Source: Ensifer adhaerens (lineage in GTDB: Bacteria > Pseudomonadota > Alphaproteobacteria > Rhizobiales > Rhizobiaceae). Taken from it: DNA of 64,000 bases. This document shows positions 39,880 through 49,018 of this stretch, one piece after another. Positions within the stretch are counted from its first letter, which is position 1, and each line of letters opens with the position of its first letter. Under the pieces are notes generated by a model, which was given only the letters and a program-made list of their open reading frames with translations, was not told the DNA's origin and searched no databases. Position numbers and translations under genes: made by a program. The DNA is taken from NCBI RefSeq assembly GCF_028993555.1, contig NZ_CP118610.1:1-64000 (forward strand), read 5' to 3'.

Positions 39880-40944
39880 ATGAACGAATTCAAGCCGCTC
39901 GTATTCTCCGGCGTTCAGCCGACGGGCAATCTCCATCTCGGCAATTATCTCGGCGCGATCCGCAAGTTCGTGGCACTGCAGGAAAACAACGATTGCATTT
40001 ACTGCGTCGTCGACCTGCATTCGATCACGGCGCAACTCGTGCACGAGGACCTGAAGGGGCAGATCCGCTCGATCGCCGCTGCCTTCATCGCTTCGGGCAT
40101 CGACCCGAAGAAACATATCGTCTTCAACCAGTCGGCCGTGCCGCAGCACGCCGAACTCGCCTGGATCTTCAATTGCGTTGCCCGCATCGGCTGGATGAAC
40201 CGCATGACGCAGTTCAAGGACAAGGCCGGCAAGGACCGTGAGAACGCCTCACTCGGCCTGCTCGCCTATCCGAGCCTGATGGCGGCTGACATCCTTGTCT
40301 ATCGCGCCACCCACGTTCCTGTCGGGGACGACCAGAAGCAGCATCTGGAGCTGACGCGCGATATCGCCCAGAAGTTCAACATCGACTTCATGGAGCATAT
40401 CCGCAGCGCCGGCTACGGCGTCGACATGGTCGTCGGCGAGGAGCCGATCCATGCCTATTTCCCGCCGGTAGAACCGCTCATCGGTGGCGCGACGCCGCGT
40501 GTCATGTCGCTGCGCGATGGCACGAAGAAGATGTCGAAGTCCGACCCGTCCGACCTTTCGCGCGTCAACCTGATGGATGATGCCGAAACGATCTCGAAGA
40601 AGATCCGCAAGGCCAAGACCGATCCGGACGCACTTCCGAGCGAGCTCGATGGTCTGAAGGGCCGTCCCGAGGCGGACAACCTGGTCGGCATCTATGCCGC
40701 ACTCTCCGACAAGACCAAGGAACAGGTTCTGGCCGAGTTCGGCGGGCAGCAGTTCTCGGTGTTCAAGCCGGCGCTCGTCGACCTGGCGGTCGAGGTTCTC
40801 GCACCGATTACCGGCGAGATGCGTCGCCTGATGGGCGACACCGCCCATATCGACGCCATCCTGCGCGACGGCGGCGAGCGGGCACGGGCGCGGGCGGAAA
40901 AGACGATGCGCGAAGTTCGCGAGATCATCGGCTTTCTGCAGTAA
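39880..40944 (+). CDS. trpS: Tryptophanyl-tRNA synthetase
   Basis: A 354-aa class I aminoacyl-tRNA synthetase. [19 protein letters not shown] carries the HIGH-like motif near residues 9-27; [16 protein letters not shown] near 204 carries KMSKS; DLHSITA and [13 protein letters not shown] are the usual tryptophan/ATP-site segments. The ATG at 39880 follows TTGAGGACGAC. An upstream in-frame ATG at 39817 ([11 protein letters not shown]) lacks family support. A strong terminator follows. Confidence 0.97.
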   Translation: MNEFKPLVFSGVQPTGNLHLGNYLGAIRKFVALQENNDCIYCVVDLHSITAQLVHEDLKGQIRSIAAAFIASGIDPKKHIVFNQSAVPQHAELAWIFNCVARIGWMNRMTQFKDKAGKDRENASLGLLAYPSLMAADILVYRATHVPVGDDQKQHLELTRDIAQKFNIDFMEHIRSAGYGVDMVVGEEPIHAYFPPVEPLIGGATPRVMSLRDGTKKMSKSDPSDLSRVNLMDDAETISKKIRKAKTDPDALPSELDGLKGRPEADNLVGIYAALSDKTKEQVLAEFGGQQFSVFKPALVDLAVEVLAPITGEMRRLMGDTAHIDAILRDGGERARARAEKTMREVREIIGFLQ

Positions 40945-40950
40945 TAACGG

Positions 40951-40982
40951 CCGGGTCTGGGGGAGCCCCAGACCCGGTTTCG
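40951..40982 (+). terminator. Rho-independent terminator of trpS
   Basis: A perfect 12-bp stem, CCGGGTCTGGGG / CCCCAGACCCGG, with loop GAG, followed by TTTCGCTTT. The T-run is short but the stem is very stable. Confidence 0.8.
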
Positions 40983-41009
40983 CTTTGCGTGAAGGCTTTC
41001 GCTGACTGA

Positions 41010-41055
41010 AATGCGGCGGGCGGAAAACCTCAGGCACTTTTTCGCGTCTGGCTCC
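41010..41055. repeat. RIME-like palindromic repeat, family A (degenerate copy)
   Basis: AAATGCGGCGGGCGGAAAAC followed by CTCAGGCACTTTTTCGCG is a decayed copy of the element at 41625-41670, same orientation. It lies in the leader of the universal stress protein gene. Confidence 0.5.
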
Positions 41056-41109
41056 CAAACGCAAAAATCAGACCTTGCGGCGGCTCGCCCGGGATGTAAT
41101 GTTCACCCT

Positions 41110-41601
41110 ATGGTCTCGACCCGACTCTCTCGACTTGAAGGACACCGCCGCAAATTCATGGCGGTGATAGACGATACCCCGGAATGCGGGCGCGCCGTGC
41201 ACTATGCGGGCATGCGCGCCAGGAACTCCAATGGTGGTCTCGTCCTGCTCTATGTGATCGCCGATGGCGACTTCCAGCAATGGCTGGGGGTTGAGGAAAT
41301 CATGCGTGCAGAAGCACGCGAAGAGGCCGAGGCAACGCTCGCCAAGGTGGCCCAGGCGGTCCGAGAGCGGATCGGTATCGAGCCCGAGATCGTCATTCGC
41401 GAAGGGACTGCCACGGAGCAGATCCATGCGGCGATCGAGGAGGACCGCGACATCGCCATTCTGGTGCTGGCCGCCGGATCGGCGAAAGAGGGTCCGGGCC
41501 CCCTGGTGTCGTCGATCGCGGGCAAGGCCGCGGCCTTTCCCATTCCCGTCACGGTCATCCCCGATGCCCTGACGGACGAGGAGATCGACGCGCTCAGCTG
41601 A
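41110..41601 (+). CDS. Universal stress protein (UspA family)
   Basis: A 163-aa single-domain UspA protein. FMAVIDDTPECGRAVHYAGMRA at the N-terminus, LVLLYVIADGDF, and the nucleotide-binding loop near the C-terminus, where GSAKEGPGPLVSSI stands in place of the usual GxxGxxxxxxGS. The ATG at 41110 is chosen because the longer frame lies in a palindromic repeat. Its role is stress survival by unknown partners. Family clear, function general. Confidence 0.9.
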   Translation: MVSTRLSRLEGHRRKFMAVIDDTPECGRAVHYAGMRARNSNGGLVLLYVIADGDFQQWLGVEEIMRAEAREEAEATLAKVAQAVRERIGIEPEIVIREGTATEQIHAAIEEDRDIAILVLAAGSAKEGPGPLVSSIAGKAAAFPIPVTVIPDALTDEEIDALS

Positions 41602-41624
41602 CCTGCGTCGCTTTTCATGGGCCA

Positions 41625-41670
41625 AGCGGGATGCGGGCGGAAAACCGCTCACACTTTTCCTCATCCCGCT
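41625..41670. repeat. RIME-like palindromic repeat, family A (copy 2)
   Basis: AGCGGGATGCGGGCGG, AAAACCGCTC, ACACTTTTCC, TCATCCCGCT. AGCGGGATG / CATCCCGCT are perfect outer arms and GGAAAA / TTTTCC partial inner arms. This is the cleanest copy in the window. Confidence 0.85.
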
Positions 41671-41680
41671 TTATGTACTC

Positions 41681-41709
41681 TTGCGACCAGAGGGCCGTGC
41701 CCCTATATT
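41681..41709 (+). promoter_or_regulatory. Sigma-70-type promoter of the nfuA-like gene
   Basis: TTGCGA (41681-41686), 17-bp spacer, TATATT (41704-41709). Transcription would start around 41716, inside the Irr-like palindrome, giving a leader of about 50 bases. Confidence 0.6.
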
Positions 41710-41710
41710 C

Positions 41711-41727
41711 TTTTGAATAATTCTAAA
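41711..41727. promoter_or_regulatory. Irr-box (ICE)-like operator at the nfuA promoter
   Basis: TTTTGAA-TAA-TTCTAAA is a 7+3+7 palindrome with one mismatch to TTTAGAA-N3-TTCTAAA, the iron control element I recall for the heme-responsive regulator Irr. It starts one base after the -10 hexamer and covers the start point, the position of a repressor site. Confidence 0.55.
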
Positions 41728-41767
41728 GAGCTGGGCGGATGTCGCTCCCGGCGAAACGGAGACAGAC

Positions 41768-42334
41768 ATGTTCATTCAGACCGAAGCCACGCCGAACCCG
41801 GCGACGCTGAAGTTTCTGCCGGGCAAGGTGGTTCTGGAAAGCGGCACGGCCGAGTTCCGTGACGAGGAAGAAGCCCGCGCCGGATCGCCGCTCGCCGCAC
41901 GGCTGTTTTCGATCCCGGGCGTCACGGGCGTCTATTTCGGCTATGATTTCATCACCGTCAGCAAGGAAAACCAGGAATGGCAGCACCTGAAGCCGGCGAT
42001 CCTCGGTTCGATCATGGAGCACTTCATGTCGGGCCAGGCGATCATGGCAGGCAGCGGCCGCGCCGAGCAGTCGGACCAGGAAGACGAGTTCTTCGACGAG
42101 GGTGACGAGACGATCGTTGCCACGATCAAGGAGCTTCTGGAAACCCGCGTGCGTCCGGCCGTTGCGCAGGATGGTGGCGACATCACTTTCCGCGGCTTCA
42201 AGGACGGCACCGTATTCCTCAATATGAAGGGTGCGTGCTCCGGTTGCCCGTCGTCGACGGCGACGCTGAAGCACGGCGTGCAGAACCTGCTGCGCCATTT
42301 CGTTCCCGAGGTGGAAGCGGTCGAGGCCGTCTGA
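41768..42334 (+). CDS. nfuA: NfuA-like iron-sulfur cluster carrier (NifU C-terminal domain)
   Basis: A 188-aa protein that carries or assembles [4Fe-4S] clusters. Residues 1-90 form the Nfu N-terminal domain (MFIQTEATPNPATLKFLPG), then an acidic linker, and about 110-180 form the NifU-like domain with the cluster ligands in MKGACSGCPSSTATLKHGV (CxxC near residue 157). A strong housekeeping promoter with an Irr-like operator lies directly upstream, so iron or heme status probably controls it. The neighbour downstream is tsaB, about 100 bp away. Confidence 0.94.
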   Translation: MFIQTEATPNPATLKFLPGKVVLESGTAEFRDEEEARAGSPLAARLFSIPGVTGVYFGYDFITVSKENQEWQHLKPAILGSIMEHFMSGQAIMAGSGRAEQSDQEDEFFDEGDETIVATIKELLETRVRPAVAQDGGDITFRGFKDGTVFLNMKGACSGCPSSTATLKHGVQNLLRHFVPEVEAVEAV

Positions 42335-42436
42335 TTTCGCGCGCCTTCACCGGCGCCGAGCTTTCGCGTATCGATTTTGCCGCAAAGCCCGATCGGCTTT
42401 GCGGCTTGTGGCGTCTCAAAAGATCACAGCGTTGAA

Positions 42437-43096
42437 ATGATTGTACTTGCGATCGACACGTCCGGTTCCGGCTGCTCCGCTGCCGTCTATGACAGCGAAG
42501 CGGCTGCCGTGCTCGGGCGCTCCGGCGCCGATCTCGGCAAGGGGCACGCCGAGCGTCTGATGGAGTTTGTCGACGAAGCGCTCGCGACGAGCGGCCGATC
42601 GCTCACCGATATCGACCGCATCGCCGTCACCGTCGGTCCGGGCTCGTTCACCGGCATTCGCGTCGGTGTCGCGGCGGGCCGCGGTTTGGCGCTGGCACTC
42701 GGCAAGCCTGCGGTCGGCGTTTCGACGCTTGCGGTCCTGGCTGAAGGTATCCGTGCAGCAGCGCCCGGCAGGGACGTTCTCGTGGCCATCGATGCCAAGC
42801 GGGACGAAGTCTATGTCCAGGCTTTTAGCGCGACCGGTGCTGCGATAAGTGAGCCCGAAGCGCTCTCCGTCGAGGTGGCGCGCGAACGCTTCTCCGGCTT
42901 TGATGGCGTCATCGGCGGCTCGGGCGCGGCTCTCGTTGCCCCGGATGCCCCAACCAAACCTTCCGAACTCACCGATGTTGCCTTTGTCGCCGCGCTCGGT
43001 AGCGCTGCTGATCCAGCCTCGGCCAAGCCGCGACCGCTATATCTCAGAGGCCCCGATGCCAAGCCGCAGGCGGGCTTCGCGATTGCCCGAGCGTAG
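42437..43096 (+). CDS. tsaB: tRNA threonylcarbamoyladenosine synthesis protein TsaB
   Basis: A 219-aa ASKHA-fold partner of TsaD, TsaE and TsaC in making t6A37 of tRNAs that read ANN codons. MIVLAIDTSGSGCSAAVYD at the N-terminus and the conserved VTVGPGSFTGIRVGVAAGRGLALAL block near residues 69-93 identify it. The ATG at 42437 is supported by the family opening. rimI follows six bases later, and the pairing tsaB-rimI is conserved in alphaproteobacteria. Confidence 0.96.
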   Translation: MIVLAIDTSGSGCSAAVYDSEAAAVLGRSGADLGKGHAERLMEFVDEALATSGRSLTDIDRIAVTVGPGSFTGIRVGVAAGRGLALALGKPAVGVSTLAVLAEGIRAAAPGRDVLVAIDAKRDEVYVQAFSATGAAISEPEALSVEVARERFSGFDGVIGGSGAALVAPDAPTKPSELTDVAFVAALGSAADPASAKPRPLYLRGPDAKPQAGFAIARA

Positions 43097-43102
43097 ACCG
43101 AG

Positions 43103-43600
43103 ATGAGCTTCACCGACTACTTCACCCGCCGCACCGAATTCGACATTTTCCCGCTGGAGGAAGCCGACCTGCTTGCGGCGGCGGCGCTGCATCGCCAGCG
43201 GTTCGCGTCGCCGTGGAGCGACGGCGAAATTCATGCGCTGCTGGTGCAGGAGACGGTATTCGGTTTCGTCGCCCGGCAGACCAATGGCAGCTTCCGTCCG
43301 GCCTTCGGTGGTTTCGTTCTGTCGCGCGCCGTCGCCGGCGAGGCTGAAATCCTGACGATCGGCGTCGAGCCGCGTTATGCGCGCTCCGGTCTCGGCTGGC
43401 GGCTGATGCAGGCGGCTATGCGCGAAGCTCTGGTCAAGGGCTCCGACGCGCTGTTCCTCGAAGTGGATGAGACCAATCAGGCGGCGATCGGGCTTTACCG
43501 TAAGCTCGGCTTCAACAAGGTCGGCGAGCGCCGCGCCTATTATCAGGACAAGGCTGGCCAGCGGACCGCTGCGCTTGTCATGCGCCTCGATCTTCGCTAG
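43103..43600 (+). CDS. rimI: RimI-like GNAT N-acetyltransferase
   Basis: A 165-aa GNAT enzyme related to the acetylase of ribosomal protein S18. EEADLLAAAALHRQRFASPWSDGEI near the N-terminus, EAEILTIGVEPRYARSGLGWRLMQ (acetyl-CoA loop, R/QxxGxG/A near residues 93-102) and EVDETNQAAIGLYRKLGFNKVGERRAYY at the C-terminus are typical. It is co-transcribed with tsaB. RimI's substrate range is inferred from the family. Confidence 0.92.
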   Translation: MSFTDYFTRRTEFDIFPLEEADLLAAAALHRQRFASPWSDGEIHALLVQETVFGFVARQTNGSFRPAFGGFVLSRAVAGEAEILTIGVEPRYARSGLGWRLMQAAMREALVKGSDALFLEVDETNQAAIGLYRKLGFNKVGERRAYYQDKAGQRTAALVMRLDLR

Positions 43601-43618
43601 CACCAAGCGCGGATGAGA

Positions 43619-43663
43619 GCGGGACGAGGAAAAGTGTAGGCGGGTTTCTGCCCGCATCCTGCT
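43619..43663. repeat. RIME-like palindromic repeat, family A (copy 3, inverted)
   Basis: AGCGGGACGAGGAAAAGTGT, AGGCGGGTTTCTGCC, CGCATCCTGCT. Its reverse complement aligns with the copies at 8312 and 41625. It fills most of the gap between rimI and olsA. Confidence 0.75.
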
Positions 43664-43700
43664 CCGACCTCGAGAATCTCGCGCGGGAACCCTATTTCGG

Positions 43701-44492
43701 ATGATCAATTGGCTACGGATTGCGATCTTCGCGACGCTTCTGGCGCTGGTTTCGCTCGTCCTGATGCCGATCCAGATCGTCTGCCTGTGGTTCGGCCTGA
43801 AGCTTCGCCGCCGCCTGCCACGATACTGGCACCGGCTCGCCTGTTACCTGCTCGGTATCAAGGTCAGGGTCCACGGTGAGGTCGAGCGCCGGCGGCCGCT
43901 GCTCATCTGCGCCAATCACGCCTCCTGGAAGGACATTCTGGTGCTGTCCTCGGTGGCCGACGTGGTCTTTGTCGCGAAGTCCGAAGTGAAGAACTGGCCG
44001 GTCTTCGGCATTCTGGCGCGGCTGCAGGCTTCGATCTTCGTCGAGCGCGAGCAGAAACGCTCGGCCGGCAAACAGGTGAGCGAAATCGGCCAGCGCATGG
44101 CGGCGGGCGAGATTGTCGTGCTCTTTCCGGAGGGAACGACGTCGGACGGGAATCGCCTTCTGGAGATCAAGACCTCGCTATTCGGCGCTGCTGCCTCCGC
44201 CGTGCCGCATTCGCCGACCGGTCTGGTGCATGTGCAGCCGGTGGCGATCTCCTATACGGGTATTCACGGCATGCCGATGGGCCGCTTCAATCGGCCGATC
44301 GCCGCGTGGCCGGGCGACACCGAACTGGTACCGCATCTGCTCGGCATCCTGCGGGAAGGCGCCATCGAGGTCGATGTCGATTTTGGCGAGGCCATCGACT
44401 ATGACCGGCACACCAATCGCAAGGAAGTCAGCCGCAGGATCGAGCAGAGCATCCGCAGCATGCTGTCGGACCGCCTGCGTGGCCGTGCCTGA
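43701..44492 (+). CDS. olsA: Lyso-ornithine lipid O-acyltransferase OlsA (PlsC family)
   Basis: A 263-aa membrane-bound acyltransferase that adds the second fatty acid to lyso-ornithine lipid. One or two N-terminal transmembrane segments ([20 protein letters not shown]), the PlsC motif NHASWKD near residue 73, FVEREQ, and [14 protein letters not shown] near 143-156. The assignment to OlsA rather than general PlsC rests on similarity recalled for rhizobia and on position before miaB. The partner olsB is at 28346. Ornithine lipids matter in phosphate-starved and acid-stressed cells. Confidence 0.85.
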   Translation: MINWLRIAIFATLLALVSLVLMPIQIVCLWFGLKLRRRLPRYWHRLACYLLGIKVRVHGEVERRRPLLICANHASWKDILVLSSVADVVFVAKSEVKNWPVFGILARLQASIFVEREQKRSAGKQVSEIGQRMAAGEIVVLFPEGTTSDGNRLLEIKTSLFGAAASAVPHSPTGLVHVQPVAISYTGIHGMPMGRFNRPIAAWPGDTELVPHLLGILREGAIEVDVDFGEAIDYDRHTNRKEVSRRIEQSIRSMLSDRLRGRA

Positions 44493-44563
44493 GGCGTTTT
44501 CGGCCAAGGGGGCTGCGCCGAAAATACTTCAATTCCGGACCGCTTTGCACTAAAGAACGCGGC

Positions 44564-45964
44564 ATGACCCAGGAAACTGCCCTTCTGTCGATAACGCCCG
44601 CAACGGGCGACGAGCGCGCGCCGGCCCGTAAGGTCTTCGTCAAGACTTACGGCTGCCAGATGAACGTCTATGATTCCGATCGCATGTCGGATGCCCTGTC
44701 GCGCGATGGTTATGTCTCGACGGACGTGCTGGAAGACGCCGACTTCGTGCTGCTCAACACCTGTCATATTCGCGAGAAGGCGGCGGAGAAGGTCTATTCC
44801 GAACTCGGCCGTCTGCGCGATCTGAAAAAGGCGAAGGCCAAGGAAGGTCGCGAGATGGTGATCGGCGTCGCCGGCTGCGTCGCCCAGGCCGAAGGCGACG
44901 AGATCCTCAGGCGTGCGCCTGCGGTCGATCTGGTGATCGGCCCGACCACCTATCACCGCCTGCCGGAAGCACTGAAGCGTGCCCGCAGCGGCGAGCGCGT
45001 CGTCCAGACGGATTATGCCGTCGAGGACAAGTTCGAACACCTGCCGGCGCCCGACAAGGCAAAGACCCGCGCCCGCGGCGTCACCGCCTTCCTGACGGTG
45101 CAGGAAGGCTGCGACAAATTCTGCACCTTCTGTGTCGTGCCCTATACGCGTGGGTCCGAAGTGTCGCGCCCGGTTGCGCAGATTGTCTCGGAAGCGGAAA
45201 AGCTGGTCGATGGCGGCGTGCGTGAAATCACCCTGCTCGGCCAGAACGTCAACGCCTGGCACGGTGTTGGACCCGATGGCAGCGAATGGGGGCTTGGCGA
45301 CCTGCTCATGCGTCTAGGCGAGATCGAGGGTCTTGCCCGGCTCCGCTACACGACGAGCCACCCGCGCGACATGGACGACAGCCTGATCGAGGCGCATCGC
45401 TCGATGGGCAAGCTGATGCCTTATCTGCATCTGCCGGTTCAGTCCGGCTCGGACCGCATCCTGAAGGCGATGAACCGGAGGCATACGGCGGCCGAATATC
45501 TGGCGCTGATCGAGCGTATCCGCGCGGTCCAGCCGGACCTCGCTTTGTCGGGCGATTTCATCGTCGGCTTCCCGGGCGAGACCGACGAGGACTTCGAAGA
45601 CACCATGCGGCTGGTCGACGTCGTGGGTTATGCACAGGCATTTTCGTTCAAATATTCGACGCGTCCCGGCACGCCCGGCGCCGAACTCGGCGACCAGGTT
45701 CCCGAGGACGTGAAAGCCAAGCGCTTGGAAAAATTGCAGGCTTTGCTGTTTTCGCAGCAGCGCGCCTTTGCCGAATCCTGCGTCGGCCGCGAAATCGACC
45801 TGCTTTTGGAGAAGCAAGGGCGCATGCCGGGCCAGCTCGTCGGGCGTTCTCCTTGGCTACAGCCCGTGAATGTTGATGCAAAAGCATCGCAAATCGGTGA
45901 CATTATCAAGGTGCGAATCATCAAGGCCGGGCCGAACAGCCTGTTTGCGGAGATGATCGGGTAA
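44564..45964 (+). CDS. miaB: tRNA-2-methylthio-N6-isopentenyladenosine synthase MiaB
   Basis: A 466-aa radical SAM methylthiotransferase acting on i6A37 of tRNA. The N-terminal UPF0004 domain has cluster cysteines in [24 protein letters not shown] and [13 protein letters not shown]. The radical SAM cluster is [15 protein letters not shown] near residues 183-197. A C-terminal TRAM domain (about 395-460) follows. It sits between olsA and phoH, the common alphaproteobacterial order. Confidence 0.97.
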   Translation: MTQETALLSITPATGDERAPARKVFVKTYGCQMNVYDSDRMSDALSRDGYVSTDVLEDADFVLLNTCHIREKAAEKVYSELGRLRDLKKAKAKEGREMVIGVAGCVAQAEGDEILRRAPAVDLVIGPTTYHRLPEALKRARSGERVVQTDYAVEDKFEHLPAPDKAKTRARGVTAFLTVQEGCDKFCTFCVVPYTRGSEVSRPVAQIVSEAEKLVDGGVREITLLGQNVNAWHGVGPDGSEWGLGDLLMRLGEIEGLARLRYTTSHPRDMDDSLIEAHRSMGKLMPYLHLPVQSGSDRILKAMNRRHTAAEYLALIERIRAVQPDLALSGDFIVGFPGETDEDFEDTMRLVDVVGYAQAFSFKYSTRPGTPGAELGDQVPEDVKAKRLEKLQALLFSQQRAFAESCVGREIDLLLEKQGRMPGQLVGRSPWLQPVNVDAKASQIGDIIKVRIIKAGPNSLFAEMIG

Positions 45965-45991
45965 GGACCGAAAACAAGGAGCCTGAACCGC

Positions 45992-47047
45992 TTGAACGGA
46001 CACGAATTGATCTCTTCATCCACGCGCCAGTCGAAAACCTCTGCGACAGACGCCAATCACTTCGTGCTGACATTCGAGAACAATCGGTTCGCCAGCGAGC
46101 TCTTCGGTCAGTTCGATCAGAACTTGAAGCTACTGGAAGAGCGCCTGCGCATCGACGCCCGGCCGCGCGGCAATTCCGTCGCGATATCGGGAGACCTCGT
46201 CGCCACCAATCAGGCGCGCCGCGCTCTCGATTATCTCTACGGACGGTTGCAGAGTGGTGCGTCGATCGATACTTCTGATGTCGAGGGCGCGATCCGTATG
46301 GCGGTTGCCGCCGACGATCAGCTACAATTGCCGACCATGGAGCGTAAAGCCAAATTGACGATGGCGCAGATTTCGACGCGCAAGAAGACGATCGCAGCGC
46401 GCACACCGACGCAGGACGCCTATATCCGCGCGCTCGAGCGTTCCGAGCTCGTCTTTGGCGTGGGCCCCGCTGGTACCGGCAAGACCTATCTTGCCGTCGC
46501 CCATGCCGCCCAGCTTCTGGAGCGTGGCGCCGTCGACCGCATCGTGCTTTCGCGTCCTGCCGTCGAGGCCGGCGAGCGTCTGGGCTTCCTGCCCGGCGAC
46601 ATGAAGGAGAAGGTCGATCCCTATCTCCGGCCACTCTACGACGCGCTCTATGACATGATGCCGGGCGACAAGGTCGAGCGGGCGATTACCGCCGGCGTCA
46701 TCGAAATCGCACCGCTCGCCTTCATGCGCGGCCGTACGCTCGGCAATGCCGCCGTCATCCTCGACGAGGCGCAGAATACGACATCGATGCAGATGAAGAT
46801 GTTCCTGACCCGTCTCGGCGAAAACGGCCGCATGATCGTCACCGGCGATCCGAGCCAGGTCGACCTGCCTCGCGGCGTCAAGTCGGGCCTGGTCGAGGCT
46901 CTGCAGATCTTGCGCGGCGTCGAGGGCGTTTCGGTGGTCCGTTTCAAGGACGTCGACGTCGTCCGCCACCCGATGGTGGCGCGCATCGTCAGGGCTTACG
47001 AGTCCCACACCGCCGTTCACGACGAAAGCGAGCAGAGCGACCGCTGA
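45992..47047 (+). CDS. phoH: PhoH-like ATPase
   Basis: A 351-aa RNA-metabolism ATPase. Walker A FGVGPAGTGKTYLAVAHA near residue 152-169, Walker B VILDEAQNTT near 254, and VTGDPSQVDLPRGVKSGL near 286-303 are PhoH signatures. The start is TTG at 45992 after AAGGAGCC; no ATG is better placed. It is 18 bp from ybeY and co-transcribed, which points to a shared role in rRNA or mRNA processing. Despite the name there is no PHO box here. Confidence 0.96.
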   Translation: MNGHELISSSTRQSKTSATDANHFVLTFENNRFASELFGQFDQNLKLLEERLRIDARPRGNSVAISGDLVATNQARRALDYLYGRLQSGASIDTSDVEGAIRMAVAADDQLQLPTMERKAKLTMAQISTRKKTIAARTPTQDAYIRALERSELVFGVGPAGTGKTYLAVAHAAQLLERGAVDRIVLSRPAVEAGERLGFLPGDMKEKVDPYLRPLYDALYDMMPGDKVERAITAGVIEIAPLAFMRGRTLGNAAVILDEAQNTTSMQMKMFLTRLGENGRMIVTGDPSQVDLPRGVKSGLVEALQILRGVEGVSVVRFKDVDVVRHPMVARIVRAYESHTAVHDESEQSDR

Positions 47048-47065
47048 TCGGCGGTCGTTGCGATC

Positions 47066-47572
47066 ATGACGGCATTGGACATCCAGATCAGCGTGGAAGA
47101 AGGCAATTGGCCCGAGGAAGAGGCATTGCTTGCCTTCTCAGCGCCAGTGCTTGAAGCGGCGGCAGCCTATCTCGCGGCCGAAGAGAAGCAGCCGCTGCCG
47201 AAAACGCCGCCGGAACTTTCCCTTGTCTTCACCGACGACGCGTCCATGCGAGCGATCAACGCCGAATGGCGTAATCAGGACAAGCCCACCAATGTGCTGT
47301 CCTTTCCCGCCTTCCCGGTGACGCCCGGTACGATGCCCGGGCCGATGCTCGGGGACATCATTGTCGCCCGCGAGACGCTCGAGCGCGAAGCCGTGGAACT
47401 CGACAAGTCCTTCGATGCGCATCTGACGCATCTTCTCGTGCATGGATTCCTGCATCTTTTCGGTTATGATCATATGGAAGACGACGAAGCCGAAAGAATG
47501 GAAAGCCTGGAGACTCGCATTTTGGCGCGTCTTGGCTTATCTGACCCCTACGGGGATCGTACCCCGGATTAA
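47066..47572 (+). CDS. ybeY: Endoribonuclease YbeY
   Basis: A 168-aa zinc-dependent endoribonuclease needed for 16S rRNA 3' maturation and ribosome quality control; in S. meliloti YbeY also affects sRNA regulation and symbiosis. The metal site is [15 protein letters not shown] near residues 117-131 (HGxxHLxGYDH). [16 protein letters not shown] sequence ([14 protein letters not shown] here) near 73 is also conserved. It is part of the phoH-ybeY-corC operon. Confidence 0.97.
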   Translation: MTALDIQISVEEGNWPEEEALLAFSAPVLEAAAAYLAAEEKQPLPKTPPELSLVFTDDASMRAINAEWRNQDKPTNVLSFPAFPVTPGTMPGPMLGDIIVARETLEREAVELDKSFDAHLTHLLVHGFLHLFGYDHMEDDEAERMESLETRILARLGLSDPYGDRTPD

Positions 47573-47584
47573 CAGTTTGGACCG

Positions 47585-48748
47585 ATGAGCGATTACAAAA
47601 CACAGCCCGTCGCGCTGGCGACCGAGGAGGCAGAAGCCTCCGGAGAGGCGGAGGCGGGCAGTAGTAGCACCGCCACTCGACACGAGGGCACGAAATCCAC
47701 TTCTTCCTTCTGGAGCCGGGCCGCGCGCCTGTTGCGCGGCGCAAGTCCATCGAGCCTGCGCGAGGATCTTGCCGACGCGCTTCAGACCGATGCCGACAGC
47801 AATACGGTCTTCTCGCCCGGCGAAAGGGCGATGCTCAACAACATCCTGCGCTTCCGTGAGATCAGGGTCGAGGACGTCATGGTCCCGCGTGCCGATATCG
47901 AGGCGGTCGACCAGAGCATCACCATCGGCGAACTGATGGTGATTTTCGAGGAGTCCGGCCGCTCGCGCATGCCGGTCTATAACGAAGGTCTCGATGATCC
48001 CCGCGGCATGGTGCACATCCGCGACCTGCTGTCCTACGTCACCAAACAGGCCCGCAACCGTCGCCGCAACGGCAAGGCGCCGGCTGCCGTGACCGCTACA
48101 GGCGAAAAGACCGAGAAGGCGCCCCGAACGCCGAAGGCGAGTTTCGATCTTTCGCGCGTCGATCTCGGCAAGTCACTGGAAGAGGCGGGTATCGTCCGCC
48201 AGCTCCTGTTCGTGCCGCCATCGATGCTGGCCTCGGACCTGATGCAGCGCATGCAGGCTGCCCGTATCCAGATGGCGCTCGTCATCGACGAATACGGCGG
48301 CACCGATGGTCTCGTCTCGCTCGAAGACATCGTCGAGATGGTCGTCGGCGATATCGAGGACGAGCACGACGATGACGAAGTGATGTTCGCCCGCACCTCG
48401 GACGATGTTTTCCTCGCCGACGCTCGCGTCGAGCTGGAAGAGATCGCAGCGGCGATCGGCCCCGATTTCGACGTGCGCGAGCAACTCGAAGACGTCGATA
48501 CGCTCGGCGGTCTGATCTTTGCCTCGCTCGGCCGCATCCCGGTGCGCGGCGAGGTCGTCCAGGCCATTCCGGGCTTCGAATTCCAGATCCTCGACGCCGA
48601 CCCGCGTCGCGTGAAACGCGTGCGCATCATGCGCAAGCGCCCGCCGGCGCGCCGTCGCTTGCGGCCGGAGGGTGAAACCGTTCCGGAGGCGGTTACCGCC
48701 AATCGTGGAAACGGCGCCGCACCTTCCGGAGCAACGGCCGACGAGTAA
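47585..48748 (+). CDS. CorC/TlyC-family CBS-domain protein
   Basis: A 387-aa cytoplasmic protein. A Ser/Glu-rich N-terminus (about 1-60) precedes a CBS pair (residues about 90-265; VMVPRADIEAVD and VIDEYGGTDGLVSLEDIVEMVVGDI), then the CorC/HlyC transporter-associated domain (DARVELEEIAAAIGPDF, GGLIFASLGRIPVRGEVV). There are no transmembrane domains, so it is the CorC type linked to magnesium/cobalt efflux rather than a pore. An Arg-rich segment (RIMRKRPPARRRLR) ends it. It lies in the conserved ybeY-corC-lnt cluster. Confidence 0.92.
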   Translation: MSDYKTQPVALATEEAEASGEAEAGSSSTATRHEGTKSTSSFWSRAARLLRGASPSSLREDLADALQTDADSNTVFSPGERAMLNNILRFREIRVEDVMVPRADIEAVDQSITIGELMVIFEESGRSRMPVYNEGLDDPRGMVHIRDLLSYVTKQARNRRRNGKAPAAVTATGEKTEKAPRTPKASFDLSRVDLGKSLEEAGIVRQLLFVPPSMLASDLMQRMQAARIQMALVIDEYGGTDGLVSLEDIVEMVVGDIEDEHDDDEVMFARTSDDVFLADARVELEEIAAAIGPDFDVREQLEDVDTLGGLIFASLGRIPVRGEVVQAIPGFEFQILDADPRRVKRVRIMRKRPPARRRLRPEGETVPEAVTANRGNGAAPSGATADE

Positions 48749-49018
48749 TGGCCGCTCAGCCTCCGTGCACGTTTCCAAGTGCGCGGAGCAGAGTGCGCGG
48801 GGCAGATGCCTGCCACCCATCCGCTTGACGTCTCCTGACTTGAACGAAGTTCGAGAGGACCCTCGGCCATTTGCCGGTTCCGGCACACGTGCCTTCCGCA
48901 GCCAAATCCGCCCCCGAAGGGGACAAGCAGCCGGTTTTTTGGAACACTGGCGCGGATTGATTCGGTTGTTGTTTCGCTCCGGCGCCGTGGCTAGCGGCCG
49001 GGATCGACTGGAGGCTGC

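Noticed and set aside
40999..41109. N-terminal extension of the universal stress protein
   Set aside because: The extra residues come from a degenerate palindromic repeat and have no counterpart in the family.
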